34,691 nucleotides of DNA from Methanosalsum natronophilum (GTDB lineage Archaea; Halobacteriota; Methanosarcinia; Methanosarcinales; Methanosarcinaceae): contig NZ_JANUCS010000019.1 in NCBI RefSeq assembly GCF_024808815.1, positions 1-34,691 on the forward strand. Direction: 5' to 3'. Positions 1-7,469 of the stretch are shown here, one piece after another. The first letter of the stretch is position 1. Each line of letters opens with the position of its first letter. The translations under genes and the position numbers were made by a program. Under the pieces are notes generated by a model. That model made no database searches and was not told the origin of the DNA. It saw only the letters and a program-made list of their open reading frames with translations.

Positions 1-133
1 CGTAATTGTGTTTGTTCTTAGTTTTTGTTGATTTTTCATCGAATAATACAAAGCTAAGAACACTTTTATTAATTGTGACTGGCAAACTTAGGTTGAAATT
101 ACGGGTGTAGGTTATGACTCAAGTGGTGATTTT
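1..133. other. Left edge: degenerate sequence before the truncated ATPase
   Basis: No intact gene starts here. An inverted repeat of 9 bp (TGTTCTTAG at 13-21, CTAAGAACA at 54-62) encloses a 32-base spacer; it could be an insertion-sequence end or an old terminator. The ATPase frame is closed by an in-frame TAG at 89-91 and TAA further up. In the neighbouring frame, 72-89 encodes IVTGKL, which would join naturally to VEITGVGY encoded from 92 on, so a two-base frameshift at 90-91 is likely. What lies further upstream is outside the window. Confidence 0.4.
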
Positions 134-1708
134 TTGCTTACTAACAATAAGGTCGACCCATACCAATATCCTACACTTATTGAAACTTTAAAGGCCGGTT
201 ATTTGTGTAATGAGTCATCTTACAATGATGGAGTAATTACTGGTGATCCTACAGAAGGTGCATTGTTGATAGCTGCCAAAAAGATCAGTAGTTTTGAGCT
301 AAATCATAAACAAGTTGATATCATTCCATTCGAGTCTGAAAGAAGATTCATGGCCACACTGAACGAAGATGAAAATGGGAAACGGGTAATATATGTTAAG
401 GGGTCCCCTGAAAAAATATTAGAGCATTCGGACCATTATATTTCTGGTAGTGGAAAAGCTACTTTAGATGATTCGCGAGTAACAGCTATTACAAACAAAG
501 CAGATGAAATGGCTTCACTGGGCCTTAGGGTAATTGGTCTAGCTTATTTAGAAATTGAATCCAATATTACAACAATTGAGCCTTTAGATATTAGTAATCT
601 TACATTTGTTGGATTACAGGGAATGATCGACCCACCAAGAGAAGAAGTAAAAGAATCTATAAAGAAGTGTAAGTCTGCTGGTATCAGAGTAATCATGATA
701 ACTGGTGACCATGTACTTACTGCAAGTGCAATTGGAAGAAAATTGAGGATTGATTCAGAAGGGGCAATTAGTGGTAGTGATATAGATAAGTTATCTGATG
801 AAGACGTTATAAAAACGCTTAAGCATGTTTCAGTTTTTGCTAGGACAAGTCCAGAACATAAGTTAAGAATAGTAAACTTGTTACAGTCACAAGGGGAAAT
901 AGTTGCAGTTACTGGTGACGGAATAAATGACGCACCTGCATTAAAAAGTGCAGATATTGGGATATCAATGGGAAGAACAGGTACAGAGGTTTCTCGTGAC
1001 GCTTCAGACATGGTACTTACCGACGATAATTTTGCTACTATCGTAGCTGCAATAGAAGAAGGAAGAGATGTATATAGCAAAATACAGAAAATTATGGGAT
1101 GGTTATTACCAACAAATGTGGGACTGGCTCTTATAGTAATGGTGGCAATTATTCTTGGCCTGACTTTACCACTCCTACCTGTACAAGTTCTTTGGATTAA
1201 TATGGTCACTGCTGTATTTTTAGGTGTACCCATAGCAATGGAGCAAAGAGAAAAGAATCTACTGAAAACAAAGCCAAGACCTCCAAGTGAACCATTGTTA
1301 TTACCTTTAATTAAGCGTAGAATCGCTTTGGTAGGTTTACTTATGGTACTAGGAGCTTTCACATTATTTTCTCTTGAAATTCAAAACTCTGGCGATATTG
1401 ATAAAGCCAGAACTATTGTATTAAATACAATCATCTGTTTCCAAATATTCTACTTGTTTAATACAAAATCAATGTATGATTATGTGTTCAAAAATATTTT
1501 CACGAATAGATATATGTGGTTTGGTATTGCTACAACCATTATATTACAGACACTTATTACCTTCAATCCAACTATGAACTTTCTTTTTGGTACAGCTCCA
1601 CTTACATTCCAATCTTTGATCATTATCATACCTATAGCAAGCAGTGTTTTCTTCATCGTTGAATTTGAAAAGTATCTATACAAGAAATTCAAATGGAATC
1701 AAAATTAA
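134..1708 (+). CDS. Cation-transporting P-type ATPase, C-terminal part only (probable pseudogene)
   Basis: This is the rear part of a P2-type cation pump, an ATP-driven membrane transporter. Seen in order: GDPTEGALL of the nucleotide-binding domain near residue 37, MITGDH near 190, the hinge motif TGDGINDAPALKSADIG near 260-276, then about six membrane segments from about residue 325 to 515. The M6 motif reads WINMVTA, where calcium pumps of the SERCA type have an Asp in place of the last Ala, so the ion cannot be named. The frame is open from 92, and residues VEITGVGYD before the listed TTG start clearly belong to the family. Family members are near 900 aa; missing here are M1-M4, the actuator domain and the phosphorylation motif DKTGT. 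Without that Asp it cannot pump. A palindrome follows the stop codon. Confidence 0.85.
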   Translation: MLTNNKVDPYQYPTLIETLKAGYLCNESSYNDGVITGDPTEGALLIAAKKISSFELNHKQVDIIPFESERRFMATLNEDENGKRVIYVKGSPEKILEHSDHYISGSGKATLDDSRVTAITNKADEMASLGLRVIGLAYLEIESNITTIEPLDISNLTFVGLQGMIDPPREEVKESIKKCKSAGIRVIMITGDHVLTASAIGRKLRIDSEGAISGSDIDKLSDEDVIKTLKHVSVFARTSPEHKLRIVNLLQSQGEIVAVTGDGINDAPALKSADIGISMGRTGTEVSRDASDMVLTDDNFATIVAAIEEGRDVYSKIQKIMGWLLPTNVGLALIVMVAIILGLTLPLLPVQVLWINMVTAVFLGVPIAMEQREKNLLKTKPRPPSEPLLLPLIKRRIALVGLLMVLGAFTLFSLEIQNSGDIDKARTIVLNTIICFQIFYLFNTKSMYDYVFKNIFTNRYMWFGIATTIILQTLITFNPTMNFLFGTAPLTFQSLIIIIPIASSVFFIVEFEKYLYKKFKWNQN

Positions 1709-1724
1709 CAATATGTATATTGTT
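1707..1724. terminator. Palindrome just after the ATPase stop codon
   Basis: AACAATAT and ATATTGTT form a perfect 8-bp dyad around GT, starting on the last bases of the ATPase stop codon. The two-base spacer is too short for a good hairpin, so terminator or protein-binding palindrome are both possible. Confidence 0.3.
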
Positions 1725-1785
1725 TAGTTACAATTATATTTGAACTAATCAAAAGTTATATGAAATAAATTGAGTATTAACTATT

Positions 1786-2643
1786 ATGATCATAGGTGTT
1801 TTGGGCCCTGAAGGCTCTTTTTCACAAAAAGCATCAAATCTTTGGCATGATAAATGTGATATTGATACGATTTCTCTAAATTACTATGGAGATATCCCCG
1901 ATGTATTTCAGGCAGCTATAAAAAAGGAAATAGATGTTGGAATTGTGCCAGTAGAAAACTCAATTGAAGGTTCAGTAGGAATTACTTTAGATGAGTTGTT
2001 TGAGAATCCTATCAAAATCATAGGTGAGGTTATTGTACCTATCCATCATTGTCTAGTTTCAAAAGGTGATTTAGAAGATATTAAGATAATTTTATCGCAC
2101 CCACAAGCTATAGCTCAATGTAGATGTTTTTTGAAAAAGTATTTCAATGAAACTGAAATAAGAACTACAGGAAGTACATCGCATGCCGCAAAATTAGCAA
2201 ATGAGTTTAATGAAATGGCTGCAATTGCATCTTCTGAGTCTGCTGAAAACTACGGACTTAATGTATTAATCAAAGATGTCCAAGATAGAAAAAATAACTT
2301 CACACGGTTTATAGCAATATCTTCTAGCCAGAATAAGCAGTTGATGAAAACAATATTTTATGATTCATCCAATAAAAAAAATAATATATTCAAAACTTCA
2401 CTGATATTTTATCTAGAAAATGATCATCCAGGTGCATTATATAATATTCTAGGTGAGTTTGCAACGAGAAACATCAATCTTACTAAAATAGAATCCAGAC
2501 CTTCTAAAAAGGCATTAGGAGATTATATATTTTATATTGATCTAAGCGGTCATATAGATAATGATAAAGTTAGAGATGCTATCAATTCAGTATCTAAAAA
2601 AGTGAATGAAATTAAATTATTGGGTTCATACATCGTTCAATAG
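1786..2643 (+). CDS. pheA: Prephenate dehydratase (phenylalanine biosynthesis)
   Basis: Converts prephenate to phenylpyruvate in phenylalanine synthesis; cytosolic. The 285 residues match a stand-alone prephenate dehydratase: GPEGSFSQKA at the N-terminus, PVENSIEGSVG near residue 56, SHPQAIAQC near 105, STSHAAKLA near 127 and the catalytic Thr-Arg-Phe in NNFTRF near 170. A C-terminal ACT domain (about residue 200 to the end) contains ESRPSK, the usual phenylalanine-binding signature, so feedback inhibition by phenylalanine is expected. There is no chorismate mutase or prephenate dehydrogenase fusion. The gene ends in TAG, and two further in-frame TAG codons but no TAA or TGA separate it from the next gene, which is in the same frame (see findings). 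Confidence 0.95.
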   Translation: MIIGVLGPEGSFSQKASNLWHDKCDIDTISLNYYGDIPDVFQAAIKKEIDVGIVPVENSIEGSVGITLDELFENPIKIIGEVIVPIHHCLVSKGDLEDIKIILSHPQAIAQCRCFLKKYFNETEIRTTGSTSHAAKLANEFNEMAAIASSESAENYGLNVLIKDVQDRKNNFTRFIAISSSQNKQLMKTIFYDSSNKKNNIFKTSLIFYLENDHPGALYNILGEFATRNINLTKIESRPSKKALGDYIFYIDLSGHIDNDKVRDAINSVSKKVNEIKLLGSYIVQ

Positions 2644-2673
2644 AAATAGACTAACTATAAGGATTAGAATGTA

Positions 2674-3606
2674 ATGGAATTTGAAGGCGTAATTAAAACT
2701 TATGAGAAAGCTATCAAAAAATATAGGTTCATCTATACCCTATTAGAGTTCCTGATAATTACACTTATAGTTTATACAATATTCTTTTTATTAAACATAG
2801 ATCAAGTCTTTAAAATAATACCATTTATTGAAATATATTCTGGTAGAACCTATTATCTTGCAGATTTTGGCGTACTTTTTGATACTCTTGCTATGTTTAT
2901 AACAGCTCTAATATTATCTTTTTTGATTACACTCTCAATCCATCTAAAAAGAAAAAAGGGAACCACAATTGACCTAATTGAAGCCAAGTCAACCTTAGTT
3001 AGAGAGAGGTTGAGAACGGCTTATGATAATAGAGATAAAGAAAATATTATTGTTACTGATTTGATCAGAGGTCTAGTAGAAGATTTAACGGGATATACAG
3101 AAGACATACCTGATAAAAGTACAAAGAAATCATCTCAAGTTAAGCCTTCTGATATGTTTGATTCTAAAAGATTTAAGTTGACAGTCTTACTTCTACTTGC
3201 ATCAACTTCAGCCTTTGTATATTTAACAAGTACTGACACTAGAACTGATTTCATGCCAGAAAACCTTATTGAGTACAGTGAAAGAATCCCATTTATTCCA
3301 GGTATAACTGATCCAAGTGATACTGTTCATTTTAGAGATGATCCAGATGATGTCAGTGACCCAATTCAAGTAGATGAAAAGCCAACTTTGGTCGTAGTTG
3401 ATGGTGAAGAAATTGATCTAAGCATACCCCCTGGTGCAGACGCTGGGTTTGCAAGAGAAGAAGAAGGAGAACCACAGGTATATGATTTTAGTCCATCTTC
3501 TGCTTATGATGTTGGCGTTATGGCTTCTCCTACATATTATGAAGAGCTTCCACAAGGATATGAGGATATAATCAAAAGGTATTTTGAAGAAATGGCAGAA
3601 ACTTAA
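2674..3606 (+). CDS. Membrane protein of the MoxR/DUF58 operon
   Basis: I do not recognise a named family with certainty. It resembles in layout the uncharacterised membrane proteins found before MoxR genes in other euryarchaea. Hydrophobic segments lie near residues 18-41, 66-91 and 167-186. Between the second and third is a charged, probably cytoplasmic helical part of about 75 residues. The part after the last segment (about 125 residues) is acidic and rich in Asp, Glu and Pro, and is probably outside the membrane. AAGGA lies about 10 bases before the ATG. It sits 51 bases before moxR and runs the same way, so it probably supplies a membrane anchor or sensor for the MoxR/DUF58/vWA set. Confidence 0.75.
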   Translation: MEFEGVIKTYEKAIKKYRFIYTLLEFLIITLIVYTIFFLLNIDQVFKIIPFIEIYSGRTYYLADFGVLFDTLAMFITALILSFLITLSIHLKRKKGTTIDLIEAKSTLVRERLRTAYDNRDKENIIVTDLIRGLVEDLTGYTEDIPDKSTKKSSQVKPSDMFDSKRFKLTVLLLLASTSAFVYLTSTDTRTDFMPENLIEYSERIPFIPGITDPSDTVHFRDDPDDVSDPIQVDEKPTLVVVDGEEIDLSIPPGADAGFAREEEGEPQVYDFSPSSAYDVGVMASPTYYEELPQGYEDIIKRYFEEMAET

Positions 3607-3657
3607 TATTAAACATTTATTTTTTAAATTTTGTTTTTATTGCGAGGAATAACTATT

Positions 3658-4632
3658 ATGCAAACAACTGATATGAATGAGCAACGTTTAAAGCAAATGT
3701 ATGACAATTCGCAGGAGATATTCTCAATCTTGTTCAATGAGATAGGCAAAGTCATTGTTGGTCAAAAAAGCGTAGTCGAACAAATGATAATCTCTATTCT
3801 TTGTGATGGTCACGCTTTGGTCGAAAGTAATCCTGGTCTTGGTAAAACATTGACTATCTCTACAATCTCTAAATGCATGGATCTTTCATTTAATAGAATA
3901 CAGTGCACACCTGACCTAATGCCTGCAGATATCACTGGTACAAATATAATCGACGAAACAGAAGGTATTAAGAAATTCAAGTTTGAACATGGACCCATTT
4001 TTGCAAATATCGTCTTAGCTGATGAAATTAACCGTGCTTCACCAAAAACACAGTCAGCATTGCTTGAATCAATGCAAGAAAAACAGGTTACTTCTGGGAA
4101 TAAAACATTTATTTTAGACAAGCCTTTTTTTGTATTGGCAACACAAAACCCAATTGAGATGGAAGGTACTTTCCCTTTACCAGAGGCTCAACTAGATAGA
4201 TTTTTACTGAAGATTCAGGTTGATTATCCCTCATTTGAAGATGAAATCGAAATAATTAACCGGTATACATTAATTGATACACCAGAAGTAAGGAGTATTA
4301 TTTCTAAAAGTGATATTTTTTATTTACAAAGACTAACACGTGAGGTTCCTATATCTGAAGAACTTAAGAACAAAGTTATCAAAATAGTCTCAACAACTAG
4401 GAGCTGGAAAGAGCATATCGAATATGGAGCTTCACCTCGGGCCTCTATTGGACTAATATTAGCTTCAAAAGCACATGCACTGATAAACGGCAGAAATTAT
4501 GTTAGTGAAGAAGATATTAAAAAAATGGCTTATCCAATACTCAGGCATCGAATTGTCCTCACTTTTGAATCTGAACGAAAAGGAATTTCTTCAGAGCAAA
4601 TTATTAGTGAACTTATTAAGAAAATAAATTAA
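3658..4632 (+). CDS. moxR: MoxR-type AAA+ ATPase
   Basis: MoxR proteins are AAA+ chaperone-like ATPases that work with vWA-domain proteins encoded beside them to mature or activate membrane or secreted complexes. From the chosen start (324 aa), Walker A is NPGLGKT at about 58-64, Walker B ends in LADEINRA with Asp-Glu at 122-123, followed by SALLESMQE and the sensor region ATQNPIEMEGTFPLPEAQLDRF. A C-terminal lid domain with ASPRAS follows. The ATG at 3658 is preferred to the upstream TTG at 3631 because GCGAGGA precedes it at proper spacing. The neighbours (DUF58, two vWA membrane proteins) are the standard MoxR partners. The physiological substrate is unknown. Confidence 0.95.
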   Translation: MQTTDMNEQRLKQMYDNSQEIFSILFNEIGKVIVGQKSVVEQMIISILCDGHALVESNPGLGKTLTISTISKCMDLSFNRIQCTPDLMPADITGTNIIDETEGIKKFKFEHGPIFANIVLADEINRASPKTQSALLESMQEKQVTSGNKTFILDKPFFVLATQNPIEMEGTFPLPEAQLDRFLLKIQVDYPSFEDEIEIINRYTLIDTPEVRSIISKSDIFYLQRLTREVPISEELKNKVIKIVSTTRSWKEHIEYGASPRASIGLILASKAHALINGRNYVSEEDIKKMAYPILRHRIVLTFESERKGISSEQIISELIKKIN

Positions 4633-4692
4633 TAACAGAAATTATAAGTCACAATATATATTAATAGCCATATATATTTACTAAGAGTTAAT

Positions 4693-5580
4693 ATGCAAAA
4701 AGATGATCATAAAAGGCACAATATTGATTTAGACTTCTTTAGGCAGCTGGACCGTTTTTCTTTTATGGTAAAGAAGAAAGTATCAACAGCTTATGCAGGA
4801 AGTAGACGATCAATACAGAGTGGCCGGGGCCTTGAAACTATAGGATACAGGCAATATTATCCAGGTGATGAGTTTAAGTCCATTGACTGGAACGTTTATG
4901 CAAGACTTGAAAAATATTATATCAGAAAGTTTGAAGAAGAAAAGTCCTTGACAACTCATATTTTGCTTGACACTAGTAAAAGTATGGATTATAGAAGTAA
5001 TACTATAAGCAAGTTTGAATATGGTGCTATGTTAGCTACAGCGTTTGCCTATCTTGTGACAAAAGATAATGATAAGTTTGCTATTTCTCCATTCTCTGAA
5101 GACATAATCACAAGAAAACCTAACAGAGGCCAAAAATACCTTTTCAATAATATAGATTTACTTACTAAAATAGAACTTGCAGGTAAGACAGATATAGAAA
5201 AAAGTGTAGCGAGCTATGAAAAAGCAATTAAATCTCGTTCAGTAGTAATAATTATATCTGATTTTTTAACTGATTATAAGGAAATAGAGTCTGCAGTTTT
5301 TAGATTATCTAAACATGATCTTATATTAGTACAAGTTTTGGATAAAGAGGAAGCTGAACTCAGTTTTCAAGGAAATATAAAACTAGAAGATGCAGAAACT
5401 GGTGATGAGCTGAATACATATATCAGCGAAAGTTTCAAAGAAGAATATCAAGATATGCTTAGTGAACATGTGAATAAGATCAAAGGGATATGTCATCGTT
5501 TTGGTGCAGATTTCTACTCATTTACTTCAGATACTCCAGTTTTTGACTCGTTCTTCTACGCTATTAGCAGGAGGAAATAA
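4693..5580 (+). CDS. DUF58 domain protein
   Basis: DUF58 proteins accompany MoxR ATPases and carry a vWA-like fold. Seen: the DUF58 core GRGLETIGYRQYYPGDEF around residues 45-61, continuing SIDWNVYAR, and then a MIDAS-type metal site DTSKS at 93-97, as in vWA domains. Length (295 aa) is typical and there is no signal peptide or membrane segment, so it is probably cytoplasmic, at the membrane face with MoxR. Its stop codon overlaps the ATG of the next gene by one base (TAATG), with AGGAGG just before, so the two are translationally coupled. Confidence 0.93.
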   Translation: MQKDDHKRHNIDLDFFRQLDRFSFMVKKKVSTAYAGSRRSIQSGRGLETIGYRQYYPGDEFKSIDWNVYARLEKYYIRKFEEEKSLTTHILLDTSKSMDYRSNTISKFEYGAMLATAFAYLVTKDNDKFAISPFSEDIITRKPNRGQKYLFNNIDLLTKIELAGKTDIEKSVASYEKAIKSRSVVIIISDFLTDYKEIESAVFRLSKHDLILVQVLDKEEAELSFQGNIKLEDAETGDELNTYISESFKEEYQDMLSEHVNKIKGICHRFGADFYSFTSDTPVFDSFFYAISRRK

Positions 5581-7469
5581 TGGTTTCCTTCGATAATCCT
5601 TTAGCATTGTTGGCTTTGTTGAGCATAATCCCACTAATTATACTATATCTATTAAAACCTAAACCTAAAATAATAAAAGTACCTTCATTGCTATTTTTAA
5701 TGAAAGTAGAAAATAACAAAAAACGTTTCTATTCTTCATTGACTAAAATTATCAAAGATCCACTTTTTTGGGTACAGTTATTTGTATTAATACTATTATC
5801 ATTAGCTGCAGCAAGTCCTTACTTTACAACTGATGAACCATTAAGCCAAGAACATACTGTACTAATAATCGATTCATCAGCCAGTATGCAAGCAAACAAT
5901 ATTTATCAGGATGCTCTAAATCATGCAGAAGCTCAAATTACTAGAACAAATACTATAATATTAGCTTCTAACACTCCAGAAATCGTGCTTAATAGAGGAA
6001 GTTCTACTGACACTAGAAGAGTATTGAACCAATTAAGCCCAAATGATGTTATTGCAGATGTTTCATCTGCAATGAATAGAGGGGTTCAAGAAGTTTCAGA
6101 GCATGGTGGAAAGATTGTTGTCATATCAGATTTCACTAACTGGGATGGAGAAGATCCTGTTATAACAAAGAGTTTGATAGAATCTTATGGTATTGAAGTT
6201 GAGTTCATTAACGTTGGTCGAAGTACAGGTAATGTAGGGTTCATTAATGGATGGATTGATCTGACCGCTGATGGTTATACATACAGAGGTATAATAAAGA
6301 ATTACTATGACAGAGATATTACTATAGATTTGGCTATATTTAATCAGGATGATGAAGTCCCATTTGAATCAAAAAGTTTGACAATACCTGAAAAACAAAC
6401 AAGGCAGTTTTCTATACCAGCACTTGGACCAGGCATAACTAGAGTCGAAATAGAAAACGAAGATAGTTTTATGGTAGACAATATTGCTTATATTTCAGTT
6501 CCAAGAGAAATTGAGCAAAACGTGCTGCTTATTTCTGATCAAGATAAATTGCCGTCTAAAACAGCCCTCTCAATAATACCAAATGTTAGGTTAAGTATTG
6601 CTGATACAGTACCATCAGAACTTGGCACATATGATGCGATTATTGTTGCAAACAAAGAAAAAGATGGTATTTTAACTAACCATGAGGTAAATGCGGTTGA
6701 GAATTATGTTAAACAGGGTGGTTCTGCGATATTTGTCGCTAGTGAAGCATTAGATCCCAATGAAGTAGCTACTGATTTATTGAGATTATTACCTGTTAGA
6801 GTTGGAGATGTTGTTGATAAACCAAGAGGTGTGACTCTAAATAAATTAGTAACTAATAGACTTACAGAAGACATTAATTTTGAGGAAGTTGCCGTATATA
6901 AATACTTGGAAGCTACTCCTAGAAGTGGTGCTAATGTTCTTGTTGAAACTGATGATGGTACTCCTATATATTCGCATCACAGTCTAGATCAAGGTACTGT
7001 AATATACATTGGATTTAACGATGGTTTGAAACAAGAACCTTGGAACAATTTTCACAACTTACCTGAGTATCCAGTATTTTGGTCTAAATTGATTAATTGG
7101 ATAGGTGGAACTGGAACAATATCTGACTTTAATGTTGAGACAGGTACGGTCGTTTCTTTTAGAGATACACAGACTATCAAAACACCTAATACTGAAATTG
7201 AAACTAATAGGATTCAAATGAATACCGTCGGAGTATACGAGATCGGTGCACAAAATATTGTAGCAAACCTTTATTCTGAATCCGAGTCCGATACAACAAA
7301 AGATGGTTCTGATGTGATGAATAGGGTTAGTGAACAAGACACTGAAACTGAACCACCACAGGAAACAATGTTTGAAATTAAAAATTTTATTGATGATTAT
7401 CTCATCTATTTAGTGATTTTACTTATCATACTAGAAATTATTATAGTTAAAAGAAGGGGTGAATTGTAA
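5580..7469 (+). CDS. BatA-like membrane protein with vWA domain
   Basis: Large membrane-anchored vWA protein of the type found with MoxR and DUF58. Two N-terminal hydrophobic segments (about residues 7-25 and 62-79) match the BatA N-terminal anchor. The vWA domain begins at TVLIIDSSASM with MIDAS residues DSSAS at 98-102. A beta-rich central part and a region resembling the class I glutamine-amidotransferase fold (around 345-400, NYVKQGGSAIFVASE) follow. A last membrane segment lies at about 605-622 with a short basic tail, so the bulk is probably outside the membrane. Start and stop overlap both neighbours by one base. Known partners of this family are MoxR ATPases; the actual client here is not known. 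Confidence 0.88.
   Translation: MVSFDNPLALLALLSIIPLIILYLLKPKPKIIKVPSLLFLMKVENNKKRFYSSLTKIIKDPLFWVQLFVLILLSLAAASPYFTTDEPLSQEHTVLIIDSSASMQANNIYQDALNHAEAQITRTNTIILASNTPEIVLNRGSSTDTRRVLNQLSPNDVIADVSSAMNRGVQEVSEHGGKIVVISDFTNWDGEDPVITKSLIESYGIEVEFINVGRSTGNVGFINGWIDLTADGYTYRGIIKNYYDRDITIDLAIFNQDDEVPFESKSLTIPEKQTRQFSIPALGPGITRVEIENEDSFMVDNIAYISVPREIEQNVLLISDQDKLPSKTALSIIPNVRLSIADTVPSELGTYDAIIVANKEKDGILTNHEVNAVENYVKQGGSAIFVASEALDPNEVATDLLRLLPVRVGDVVDKPRGVTLNKLVTNRLTEDINFEEVAVYKYLEATPRSGANVLVETDDGTPIYSHHSLDQGTVIYIGFNDGLKQEPWNNFHNLPEYPVFWSKLINWIGGTGTISDFNVETGTVVSFRDTQTIKTPNTEIETNRIQMNTVGVYEIGAQNIVANLYSESESDTTKDGSDVMNRVSEQDTETEPPQETMFEIKNFIDDYLIYLVILLIILEIIIVKRRGEL

Noticed and set aside
1-130. Left edge as the other end of the same insertion sequence seen at the right edge
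   Set aside because: The terminal-repeat-like GAGGCTGTC or its complement does not occur in the first 130 bases.
544-1362. 272-codon open frame antisense to the ATPase
   Set aside because: Shadow of a conserved coding frame; no recognisable domain and no ribosome site.
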